Positions 1 to 7,831 of a stretch of 64,000 bases of DNA are shown here, in pieces. The position numbers were made by a program, and so were the translations under genes. The notes under the pieces are model-generated. The model was not told the origin of the DNA and searched no databases. It saw only the letters and a list, made by a program, of their open reading frames with translations. The stretch spans positions 3,286,001 to 3,350,000 of the forward strand of contig AP017424.1 in assembly GCA_002355495.1 (NCBI GenBank), read 5' to 3'. The stretch comes from Streptomyces laurentii (lineage in GTDB: Bacteria; Actinomycetota; Actinomycetes; Streptomycetales; Streptomycetaceae). Each line of letters opens with the position of its first letter. Position 1 is the stretch's first letter.

Positions 1-102
1 ATCGCGGTGCGGGACTCGAAGGCGCCCGAGGGCCCTTCGATCTCCTTCGGACCGGACTCGTGGAACGCGTTCGTGGGAGACGTGAGCGCCCGGGGTCTGT
101 AA
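1..102 (+). CDS. DUF397 domain protein, C-terminal end only (cut by window edge)
   Basis: The first 33 codons read in frame to a TAA and end a DUF397 protein: V-R-D-S-K followed by P-x-I-S-F and a W-x-A-F-V segment, which is the family's usual C-terminal signature. DUF397 proteins are small partners of XRE/DUF5753 (WhiJ-type) regulators in Streptomyces; the partner and the start lie outside the window. A complete relative is present at 48381-48581. Confidence 0.8.
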   Translation: MAVRDSKAPEGPSISFGPDSWNAFVGDVSARGL

Positions 103-231
103 TCCCCCGGATCCGCCGGATCCATCGGATCCCCTGAAATCCCCCGGCGCGCCCCGCGCGTCGTGTGACGCAGCGCATCAGAGCCCTCTCGACCGGTCCG
201 CCGTCCTGGCCGAGGGGGCTCGGCCCTTTCC

Positions 232-290
232 CGGAACGGGAACCGGAACCGGACGCGACACAGGAACCGGACCCGGAACCGGAACCGACC
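232..290. repeat. Degenerate GGAACC/GGACCC hexamer repeats between convergent genes
   Basis: The 209-base gap between the DUF397 tail and the convergent ADP-ribosylglycohydrolase-like gene holds a run of imperfect GGAACC and GGACCC hexamers. GGATCC-type repeats lie just after position 104. No gene or clear terminator is seen in the gap. Confidence 0.6.
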
Positions 291-311
291 GCCGCGGAAA
301 GCCCCCGCCCC

Positions 312-1430
312 TCAGTCCCTCGGATAGCGGGTCAGCCAGCCCGGCGACGGATCCGACGGACCGTGCAGAGCCGGCCCCTGGGTCATCTCCATCGCGAAGT
401 CGTCGGCGAGTTCCAGGACGGTGCCCCGCCCCTCCAGTTCGGCCAGCCAGGCGGGCGGCAGGGCCGTCTCCCCGTGCAGGGCGCCGAGCAGCGCCCCGGT
501 GAGCGCGCCGGTCGCCGCCGACGGGCCGTCGTGGTTGACCGCGAGCCGCAGCCCGTGCCGGACGTCCTCGCCGACCAGCGCGCCGTACACGGCCGCCGCC
601 AGCTGCCCCTCCGCCCGGTCCTCGCCGGCCCCGAGCGCCGTCACCCGCTCCGCGTCCGGCTTCCCCTCCCGTACGGCCGTCAGCGCGGCCCGCAGCGCCT
701 CCGTCACCGGCTCGTGGCCGGCGTGCGAGGCGATCCGCTCCGACGCCGTCTCCACGGCGCCCTCCACGCTGTCACCGCGGGCCAGGCCGTGCACGACGAC
801 GGCGAAGGCGCCGGCGGCGAGGTAAGCGGCGGGCGCGCCGTGGGTCTGCGCCGCGCACTCCACCGCGAGCTGGCACACCAGCTGCGGCTCCCAGCCGACG
901 AGCAGGCCGAAGGGCGCCGAGCGGACCAGCGCGCCGCTGTCGGCGGCCTCCGGGTTCTTGGGCTTGCCGAGGGTGCCGAGGGCGTCGTCGCCGAGGCCGG
1001 TCAGGCAGGCCCGGGCCGGGTCGCGGCGGGCGTACAGCCACTCCTCGCGGGCCAGCCAGCCGAGGTCCGGGCGCCGTTCGTCGGGGCCCCAGTCGCGCTG
1101 GGTGGCGGCCCAGCGCAGGTGCGCCCGGTGGACGTCGGTGGGCGGGTGCCAGGCGCCTGTGTCGCGGCGGACCTGGGCGCGGATCAGGCCGTCGACGGTG
1201 AAGAGCGTCATCTGGGTGGCGGCCGTGACGGCGCCCCGGCGGCCGTACGCGGGGACGAGGTCGGCCAGGCCCTCGGGGCCGTACGCCTCGCGCAGGTCGG
1301 CCAGGGTGCGGCTCGCCGCGCCCGCGCCGAGCGCGTCGCCGACGGCGCCACCGAGGAGACAGCCCCGTACCCGGGCGCGGAAGTCCTGTTGTTCGGTCCG
1401 GCCCCACACGGCCGCGGCTGTGGTGGTCAC
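312..1430 (-). CDS. ADP-ribosylglycohydrolase family protein, probably metal-site defective
   Basis: A 372-residue protein of the ADP-ribosylglycohydrolase/DraG fold, whose members remove ADP-ribose from proteins or nucleic acid. The family opening G-C-L-L-G-G-A-V-G-D-A-L-G is at residues 23-35. The start is taken as GTG at 1430 because GGGGGAGGG lies just upstream; a longer reading to 1517 has no such site. Two places that normally supply magnesium-binding Asp residues are altered. The usual T-D-D-T-Q-M-T reads T-A-A-T-Q-M-T (residues 69-75), and the C-terminal G-D-S-D-S-T-G reads G-P-S-A-A-T-G (302-308). Fold assignment is secure. Catalytic activity is doubtful, and a binding-only role is possible. 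Confidence 0.85.
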   Translation of the reverse strand: MTTTAAAVWGRTEQQDFRARVRGCLLGGAVGDALGAGAASRTLADLREAYGPEGLADLVPAYGRRGAVTAATQMTLFTVDGLIRAQVRRDTGAWHPPTDVHRAHLRWAATQRDWGPDERRPDLGWLAREEWLYARRDPARACLTGLGDDALGTLGKPKNPEAADSGALVRSAPFGLLVGWEPQLVCQLAVECAAQTHGAPAAYLAAGAFAVVVHGLARGDSVEGAVETASERIASHAGHEPVTEALRAALTAVREGKPDAERVTALGAGEDRAEGQLAAAVYGALVGEDVRHGLRLAVNHDGPSAATGALTGALLGALHGETALPPAWLAELEGRGTVLELADDFAMEMTQGPALHGPSDPSPGWLTRYPRD

Positions 1431-1605
1431 GACGTGCCCTCCCCCTGCGAGCTGCCCGAACGCCTGTCTCCCGTCCGTCCAGCACTGTAGTGGACCAGAT
1501 GCGTCCGATCGGGGCACGGACCGTTATGTGACGCGACACCTTTCCGCCCGCTTCTGACCGCACTTGCTCCGGCGGGGGAAGGGCGGATGTACGGACACGA
1601 AAGGG

Positions 1606-1638
1606 CCGGGGCACCCGCACCACACGCGGGCACCCCGG
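1606..1638 (-). terminator. Hairpin after the subtilase gene
   Basis: CCGGGG-CA-CCCGC (1606-1618) pairs with GCGGG-CA-CCCCGG (1626-1638), leaving a small internal mismatch and a seven-base loop. It lies 20 bases beyond the subtilase stop on the minus strand. Confidence 0.6.
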
Positions 1639-1658
1639 CAGTTCTCAGAGACGGACCG

Positions 1659-4600
1659 TCAGCGGCGGACCCGGTACGCCCGCGTCACCGTCTGGTCGAC
1701 GGAGTTGCCGTCGGCGTCGGTGGCGGTGACCCGCAGCGACACGAATCCGGCGGCCGACGGGTTGTCGATCGTGCCGTTCAGCGAGCCGTCCAGGCGGACC
1801 TGCCGCCAGGTGGCTCCGTCGTCGTACGACGCCCACAGCTTCACCCCGGTGACCTTCGGACCGGCCAGGCCCTTGGGGTGCCGTACGCCGAGGCCGACCG
1901 TCGTCCGGGAGCCGGTGCGCACGCTGTTGGACAGGTCGGTGGCGACCCGGTAGTCGACCGTCAGGGCCGGCATCAGCGCCTCGCCCCGCGTGGAGTGGAA
2001 GCGCCAGTCGGTGCGCACCTTGGTGGAGGTGGCCCAGTCGGCGGAGTCCCGCCGCACGTCGGTGACCACCCGGTACTCGGCGCGTCCGGCCGTCATCGGG
2101 AAGGCGACGGCCGCGCTGGGGGCGGAGCCGAGCAGGGCACCGTCCTGGTAGACCGTGGCCAGTTCCTTGTCGGCGCCGTCGCGGCTGAGGATCTGCTGGC
2201 CGGTGCCGCTGTCGAGCAGACCGGAGGCCATCAGCACACCCGTGTCACCGCTGCGGACCGCGCTGTTGGCCAGGGCGTCCGGCAGCCCGGTGCGGACCAC
2301 GGCCTTGTTCCAGTCGCGGACCAGCCGCTGTCCCGCGCCGAGCTTCGAGTCCGCCGTCGTCCGCGAGGCGCCCCCGGCCTCCCATACCGGGCCGAGCTTC
2401 GTGACCTCGGCGGTGCGCACGCCCGGGGTGACGTACTCGGTCAGGGTGCTCTGCTGCGTCCTGCGCCCGAGGGAGTAGTACGCGACCGTCTGCGCCGGCG
2501 ACCACGTCAGGCGGCTGTAGCCGCCCTCGGCGCCCGCCGTCGTGCCGTGGAAGCGGGAGTCGACGGTGGCCAGTTCCCCGGCCCGGACCCGGTAGCGCTG
2601 GTCGGCGGGGATGCGTCCGTCGGTGTACTTCAGCAACTCGTACGCGTACGGACTGACGGCCGTGCCGGAGAAGGTGATCCGGGCGCCGGACAGCGCGAGC
2701 AGCCGTGCGCCCTCGGCGCCGGAGAGGGTCATCGCGGGGATGCGGGTCGCCTTCGGGCTCCAGTGGCCGGCGAGCCAGCCGCCGGGGGTGTCGTTGACGA
2801 TGAGCACGGCGCGCGCGCCGGCGTCGGCGGCCGCGTCGACCTGTGCGTAGGTCGTGGTGGCGGTGTCCCGCTTCACCAGCGCGAGCTTGCCGCGGACGTC
2901 CTCGCCGGGCTTCGCGACGCGCAGGGTCTGCGTGCCGTCGAAGCGCGCGGAGCCGACCCAGCCCTCGAAATAGGAGACCTTCAGTGCGCGGCTGCCCTCG
3001 CCCAGGAGCCGGGCCTTGAGCGCGGGCGCGCCGAGCGACCAGCCGACACGGGACTCGAAGAGGCCGGGGTCCGCCGTCGGCGAGGGCACGGAGTAGACGG
3101 CCGTGTCCTTGCCGAGCCAGGTCTCGCGGCCGTGGATCGCGTCGACCGTCGGGGAGCGGTCGGTGATGCCGATCCGGACGCGGTTCGCCTCCGTCGGCAG
3201 CGGGGTGTTCATGGTGACCGGGCCGGCCTTGGAGCCGTCGAAGGTGAGGGTCCGGTCGGAGTCGATGACGGTGACCGGCTGGGCCGCGTACGTGAACTCG
3301 TGGAGCATGCTCCAGTCGGGGCTGTAGTGCGAGATCTCCGCGACGAAGGAGTGCTCGCCGCGCGGCAGCCGCACCGTGACGGTCCCGTCGTCGCCGACCG
3401 GGTAGGTCTCCGGGAACTCCATCTTGTCGACGGCGGTGACGCTGACCGCGGCCAGGCCGTCGGTCGGCTTGCCGTCGCGGTCGAGGACCTTCATGGTCAC
3501 GTCGTAGCGCTGCACGTCGCGGCCGAATCCGATGGCGGTGACGGCGGTCGTCGCGCCGTCGGCGGAACGGGCGGTGACGTGCGCGCCGTGCGAGCCGGTG
3601 GTGACGCCGGCGGTGGCGAGGGTGACGGGCACCTCGGCGGTGCCGTGCGCCGGTACGGTCACCGTGGAGGCGCCGAGCGCGAGCACGCCGGCCGGCAGCT
3701 GCTCGCCGGCCTCGCCGAGCGAGAGGGTCAGGGTGACGGGCGCGTCGCCGTCGTTGACGTACGTGATCTTCCTCTCGACGGGCGCCGAGTCGTCCCAGCC
3801 GCGCAGGCCGAAGTCGACGGTGCCGTCGGCGGACACCTGCTGCCGGACCGCGCGCGCCACATCCGTACGACCGGCGCCCTGGGCGAACACGGAGGTGTCG
3901 GCGGTGGTCTTCGCCGTGCTGACCAGCTGGCTCTTCAGCCGCGCGGCCGTCCAGTCGGGGTGGCGCTGGGCGAGGATCGCGGCGGCGCCGGCCACGTGCG
4001 GGGTGGCCATGGAGGTGCCGCTGGCCCGGGTGTAGCCGTCGCCGACGGGGGTGCCCATGGTCGTACCGGCGGCGCGGGCGGCGACGATCCCGGCGCCCGG
4101 CGCGGTGATCTCCGGCTTGAGCGCGCCGTCGCCGCGCGGGCCGCGGCTGGAGAAGCTGGTGACGGCGTCGTTGGCGTCCACGGCGCCGACCGTCAGGGCC
4201 GCGGCGGCGGCGCCGGGGGTGCCGACGGTCTTGGCGCCGGGGCCGCTGTTGCCGGCCGCGATGGCGAACAACACGCCTGTCTCGACGGTGAGTTCGTCGA
4301 CGGCGAGGGCCATCGGGTCGGTGCCGTCAGCGCCTTCGCCGCCGCCCAGGCTCATGGAGACGACCTTCGCGCCGGAGTGCGCGGCCCAGTCCATGCCCTC
4401 GATGATCGAGGACTCGGAGCCGGAGCCGCCGTCGTCGAGCACCTTGCCGACCACGAGCTTGGCGCCGGGCGCGACGCCCTTGTACTTTCCGCCGGAGGCG
4501 GCGCCGCTGCCGACGATCGTGGAGGCGACGTGCGTGCCGTGGCCGTGGCCGTCGCGCGCGGTCTCGCCGGGGACGAAGCTGCGGCTCTCGGCGATGCGGT

Positions 4601-5354
4601 CGGCGAGGTCGGGGTGGGTGGCGTCGACGCCGGTGTCGAGCACCGCGACCTTGACGCCGGTGCCGTCGTATCCGGCGGCCCACGCCTCGGGCGCGCCGAT
4701 CTGCGGCACGCTCTTGTCGAGGAGCGCGTCGACCTTGCCGTCCAGCCAGACGTTCCGGATGCCGCCCGACAGACGGGCCTTGGGGGTGCCGGCCCGGGCG
4801 CTGTCGTCGTCGACCGCCTCCCAGAACGCGTCGCCCTTGCTCTTGTCGGCGCTGACGGCGGCCCCGCGGACACCGGGAAGCTTGCGGGTGAGCCGGGCCC
4901 CGCCGGGCGCGGTCTTCGCGCTGTCGCCCTCGCCCTCGTAGCGGACGATCAGCGGGGTCGACGCGCGGTGGGCGTCGTCGAAGCCCTGCGCGACCAGCCG
5001 CGTCACGTTGAACAGCCGTTTGTCGACGCGGCCGTTCTGGATCAGGGCCTCGGCAGCGCGGGGGATCACGTACACGTCGGTGCCGACGGTGTACGTCCGC
5101 AGCCCCGCGGCGCTGCCCCGGTACGGCTGGACGTCGACGCCCACCGTCTTCCCGGCGCGGGTGGCCAGGGTGACCTTGTCGCCGGTCACCAGCGTGACCG
5201 TCGCCGTACGGACCGCGTCCTTGGGCGCGGCGGCGGTCACCGCGTCCTGCCCGGACTCCGGGAGGGGGGCGGCACCGTACGCGTAACCGCTCACGGCCAT
5301 GGTGGTGGCGAGAGCGAAGCCGAGCAGTGCGGTCGTCGATCTGCGTCGTCGCAT
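1659..5354 (-). CDS. Secreted S8 (subtilisin-like) serine peptidase with PA domain
   Basis: A 1231-residue secreted protease. A signal peptide (RRRR then a hydrophobic stretch, cleavage near residue 27-30) is followed by a propeptide and an S8 catalytic domain. The triad is visible as Asp240 in V-L-D-T-G-V-D, His272 in G-H-G-T-H-V-A and Ser448 in G-T-S-M-A-T-P, with oxyanion Asn369 in A-A-G-N-S-G-P. A protease-associated-type segment lies near residues 830-900, and the rest is beta-rich domains typical of large Streptomyces subtilases. ATG at 5354 has AAGGAG nine bases upstream. It is divergent from the LuxR-type gene at 5607. The natural substrate is unknown; extracellular protein degradation is the likely role. 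Confidence 0.92.
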   Translation of the reverse strand: MRRRRSTTALLGFALATTMAVSGYAYGAAPLPESGQDAVTAAAPKDAVRTATVTLVTGDKVTLATRAGKTVGVDVQPYRGSAAGLRTYTVGTDVYVIPRAAEALIQNGRVDKRLFNVTRLVAQGFDDAHRASTPLIVRYEGEGDSAKTAPGGARLTRKLPGVRGAAVSADKSKGDAFWEAVDDDSARAGTPKARLSGGIRNVWLDGKVDALLDKSVPQIGAPEAWAAGYDGTGVKVAVLDTGVDATHPDLADRIAESRSFVPGETARDGHGHGTHVASTIVGSGAASGGKYKGVAPGAKLVVGKVLDDGGSGSESSIIEGMDWAAHSGAKVVSMSLGGGEGADGTDPMALAVDELTVETGVLFAIAAGNSGPGAKTVGTPGAAAAALTVGAVDANDAVTSFSSRGPRGDGALKPEITAPGAGIVAARAAGTTMGTPVGDGYTRASGTSMATPHVAGAAAILAQRHPDWTAARLKSQLVSTAKTTADTSVFAQGAGRTDVARAVRQQVSADGTVDFGLRGWDDSAPVERKITYVNDGDAPVTLTLSLGEAGEQLPAGVLALGASTVTVPAHGTAEVPVTLATAGVTTGSHGAHVTARSADGATTAVTAIGFGRDVQRYDVTMKVLDRDGKPTDGLAAVSVTAVDKMEFPETYPVGDDGTVTVRLPRGEHSFVAEISHYSPDWSMLHEFTYAAQPVTVIDSDRTLTFDGSKAGPVTMNTPLPTEANRVRIGITDRSPTVDAIHGRETWLGKDTAVYSVPSPTADPGLFESRVGWSLGAPALKARLLGEGSRALKVSYFEGWVGSARFDGTQTLRVAKPGEDVRGKLALVKRDTATTTYAQVDAAADAGARAVLIVNDTPGGWLAGHWSPKATRIPAMTLSGAEGARLLALSGARITFSGTAVSPYAYELLKYTDGRIPADQRYRVRAGELATVDSRFHGTTAGAEGGYSRLTWSPAQTVAYYSLGRRTQQSTLTEYVTPGVRTAEVTKLGPVWEAGGASRTTADSKLGAGQRLVRDWNKAVVRTGLPDALANSAVRSGDTGVLMASGLLDSGTGQQILSRDGADKELATVYQDGALLGSAPSAAVAFPMTAGRAEYRVVTDVRRDSADWATSTKVRTDWRFHSTRGEALMPALTVDYRVATDLSNSVRTGSRTTVGLGVRHPKGLAGPKVTGVKLWASYDDGATWRQVRLDGSLNGTIDNPSAAGFVSLRVTATDADGNSVDQTVTRAYRVRR

Positions 5355-5606
5355 GCGAGAGCACTCCTTCCGCCGGCGGGGGTTCCGGTCCGGCGGATCC
5401 AGAGTCGGCAGGAAGGATCACCTTCGCTACGGGCCGCGTCTGACGAAGAAGCGACATGTCCACTCGCCGCCATCTTGGCCTCCGCTTCCCCTGGCCGAGA
5501 GACGCCCGTGGTATGAGGCGCTCTCGTTTCTCATGGGTCCGGTGTGCTTTGATCACGCCGTGCTCAGGGGTTGATGCGTCGGCCGGGGGTGGGTGGGTGC
5601 GTCGTG
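5355..5606. promoter_or_regulatory. Divergent promoter region, subtilase / LuxR-type regulator
   Basis: 252 bases separate the two divergent starts, so both promoters should lie here. I see the subtilase ribosome site (AAGGAG) but no convincing inverted repeat or other gene. Confidence 0.4.
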
Positions 5607-6668
5607 ATGGAAGAGAACGTGCTGGAGGCGGCAGGGGTCGGTGCCGGGGAGGAGCGGGTGTACCGCTTCCTCGTAGGGGTGCGCGAGGCCGAACCCGCCG
5701 TGGTGGCCGTGCAGTTGGGTATCGACGAAAGGCGGGTCCACACGCTCCTCGCATCGCTTCACGACAAGGGCCTGGTGGGGCGGGCCGCCGAACCGGCGGA
5801 CGGCGGCCCCGCGCGGTACGTGCCGGTGGCACCCGACGCGGCACTGCGGCCGCTGCTGCTGCGCGGGCACGAGGCACTGGAGTCGGCGCGCCGGGGTGTG
5901 GAGCGGCTCGCCGAGGAGTACCGGGCCGGGGGCCGTCGGCACGACGCCGGGGAGCTCGTCGAGATCATCACCGGAGTGAGCGTGATCCGGCAGCGGCTGC
6001 GCCATCTGGCGTACGGGGCCCGGGAGATGCGCTGGCTGTGCAAGGCCCGCCCGGTGGCCCTGGCGGCGGAGGAGAACGACGAGGAGTGGGAAATGCTCGC
6101 CCGCGGCGTCCGGTACAAGACGATCTACGAGCGGGAACTCCTCGAACAGCCCGGCATGGTGGACAACGTCGCCCGGAGCATCCGGGCCGGCGAACAGGCC
6201 CGGGCCAGCGAGACCCTGCCCGTCCGGCTGGTGATCGCGGACGACTCCATCGCCGTCTGCCCGCTCCTGTACGGGCACAAGGACGCGGCGGACGGCGAGG
6301 GCGCCCCGCCCGGCCGGCCGGGCGAGCCGACGGCCGCCGTCATCCACAGCAGCAGCCTGCTGGACGCGCTGATCGCCCTGTTCGAGAGCCACTGGACGGC
6401 CGCGTCCCCGCTGCACGTCACGGACTCCGGCGAACTGTCCGACGCCGGCGGCGGCAGCAGCCCCGGGCCGGCCGTCCATCTCGCCGATGACGAAAGGTAT
6501 CTGCTGTCCCTGATCGTCGCCGGGGTCGCGGACAAGGCGATCGCCTCGCAGCTCTGGGTCAGCCAGCGCACGGTGCAGCGCCGGATCCAGGTCCTGATGC
6601 AGCGCGCGGGGGCACTGACCCGGACCCAGCTGGTGTGGCAGGCGGCGCAGCGGGGCTGGCTGGCGTGA
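5607..6668 (+). CDS. LuxR-type transcriptional regulator with N-terminal winged-helix segment
   Basis: A cytoplasmic DNA-binding protein of about 353 residues. The N-terminus (roughly residues 10-60: E-E-R-V-Y-R-F-L, then V-A-V-Q-L-G-I-D-E-R-R-V-H-T-L-L) looks like a TrmB/winged-helix unit. The middle resembles the phospholipase-D-like sensor region of such regulators. The last about 60 residues are a LuxR helix-turn-helix (A-S-Q-L-W-V-S-Q-R-T-V-Q-R-R-I). ATG 5607 is preferred over an ATG at 5571 because the family homology begins there. There is no receiver domain, so it is not a classical response regulator. Its divergence from the subtilase makes that gene a possible target, which is inference only. 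Confidence 0.8.
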   Translation: MEENVLEAAGVGAGEERVYRFLVGVREAEPAVVAVQLGIDERRVHTLLASLHDKGLVGRAAEPADGGPARYVPVAPDAALRPLLLRGHEALESARRGVERLAEEYRAGGRRHDAGELVEIITGVSVIRQRLRHLAYGAREMRWLCKARPVALAAEENDEEWEMLARGVRYKTIYERELLEQPGMVDNVARSIRAGEQARASETLPVRLVIADDSIAVCPLLYGHKDAADGEGAPPGRPGEPTAAVIHSSSLLDALIALFESHWTAASPLHVTDSGELSDAGGGSSPGPAVHLADDERYLLSLIVAGVADKAIASQLWVSQRTVQRRIQVLMQRAGALTRTQLVWQAAQRGWLA

Positions 6669-6715
6669 GGAGTGGTGGGGTGTGAGGAGTGGTGGGGTGT
6701 GAGCGGGGCGGCGGG

Positions 6716-7681
6716 TCAGTACCCGCCGCCGAAGCCGCCGCCGACGAATCCGCCCACTCCGCCGGTGGCGGTGCCGCCACCCGTGTAGCCGTGGCGCCTC
6801 GGCGGTGGGGGCGGGGGCGTGGTGAAGGTGAGGTGGTCCTCGCCGAACAGTTCCCGCCACCAGCCGCCGAAGCTCACGCCCTCCAGCTCGCGTTCCGTCG
6901 CGACGACGGCCGCGTGGTCCCACTCCAGCCGGGCCGGGCTCAGCTCCTTGAGGGCCCGGCGCAGTTCGTGCAGGTCGACGGGCGGGAGGGAGGGGGCGGG
7001 AGGGTTCTGCCGCGCCGGGTCGGGCGCGGGGCTGTCGCCGCCGGAGGGTACGTCGTGCCGGAAGAGGCGCGCCGCCGGGCCTTCCGCCGCCGAACCGTCC
7101 ACCGCCGTCGTCCAGCCCCAGACGGCCCGGCGGGCGAGCTCGGCCCGGTGGCGGCGGGCCCGTGCCTCCCGCTCCTCGTGCCGGACCTTCTTGCGCATCT
7201 CCGCCTCGATCGCCTGCCCGATCTCCAGGCGGACCGGCTTGTACTCCTCACTGGCCTGTCGCATGACCTGCTCGTAGCGCCGCCGGGCCTGCTCCCAGGC
7301 ACGCAGGGCACGGCGTGTGGCGACGAGCCGCCACCCCGGCAGGGCCCGGGCGTGCCGGTGGGCGGCGACCAGTTCGGTGCTGGCCTCGTCCACCGCGGTG
7401 GCGTAGGCGACGGCGGCCTCGGCCCAGCGGCGGCAGGTGCGTGCCGAGCACGGGACCATGCCGCCCTTTGGGGCGATCCGGAACTTCACGCCCGCCTCGT
7501 ACGAGGCGGGCGTCCGCATCTCGTAGAAGAGGACCGAGAAGGAGGGGCTGTGGTCGAGGAGCCAGCGGGGGCGGCGTGCCTCGACGTGGACGCGGCCCTT
7601 CTCGGGGCGGACCGGCCCGCCGCCCTGTCCGGACAGCGGTCTCTGGTGAGCCAACAGTTTCGGCAGCTCTGAACGACTCAT
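6716..7681 (-). CDS. Hypothetical protein with charged helical core and Gly-rich tail
   Basis: A 321-residue protein with no domain I recognise. The first about 100 residues are mixed. Residues about 100-210 are rich in Ala, Arg and Glu, with long runs able to form amphipathic helices (E-A-E-M-R-K-K-V-R-H-E-E-R-E-A-R-A). A low-complexity linker leads to a six-proline run and a Gly-rich end (G-G-F-V-G-G-G-F-G-G-G-Y). There is no signal peptide or membrane segment. ATG at 7681 is chosen because GGGGGCGGAG lies just upstream; a longer reading to 7804 lacks one. Its stop lies 48 bases past the convergent LuxR-type gene. Confidence 0.65.
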   Translation of the reverse strand: MSRSELPKLLAHQRPLSGQGGGPVRPEKGRVHVEARRPRWLLDHSPSFSVLFYEMRTPASYEAGVKFRIAPKGGMVPCSARTCRRWAEAAVAYATAVDEASTELVAAHRHARALPGWRLVATRRALRAWEQARRRYEQVMRQASEEYKPVRLEIGQAIEAEMRKKVRHEEREARARRHRAELARRAVWGWTTAVDGSAAEGPAARLFRHDVPSGGDSPAPDPARQNPPAPSLPPVDLHELRRALKELSPARLEWDHAAVVATERELEGVSFGGWWRELFGEDHLTFTTPPPPPPRRHGYTGGGTATGGVGGFVGGGFGGGY

Positions 7682-7777
7682 CGGCTCCGCCCCCTTTGTC
7701 CCGTGCCCCCATGGTGCCGCCGCGCCGGCCGCGCGGGCAATGCCCGCGCACCGCCCGCCCCCGCACCCGCTCCCACC

Positions 7778-7805
7778 GGACATCAGGCATCGGACATCAG
7801 GCATC
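7778..7805. repeat. Two exact 14-bp tandem repeats
   Basis: GGACATCAGGCATC occurs twice back to back (7778-7791, 7792-7805), followed by degenerate GGAC-type units up to the fbiC stop codon. It lies just beyond the 3-prime end of fbiC on the minus strand and shows no hairpin. Confidence 0.75.
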
Positions 7806-7831
7806 GGACGGCGGACACCGGACAGCGGACG

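Noticed and set aside
165..1557. Long plus-strand and second minus-strand frames over the ADP-ribosylglycohydrolase gene
   Set aside because: Arg/Gly/Ala-rich shadow frames caused by GC codon bias; no family motif and no ribosome site.
1587..5516. A 1309-codon plus-strand open frame antisense to the subtilase
   Set aside because: Composition is that of a high-GC antisense shadow, while the minus strand has signal peptide, catalytic triad and ribosome site.
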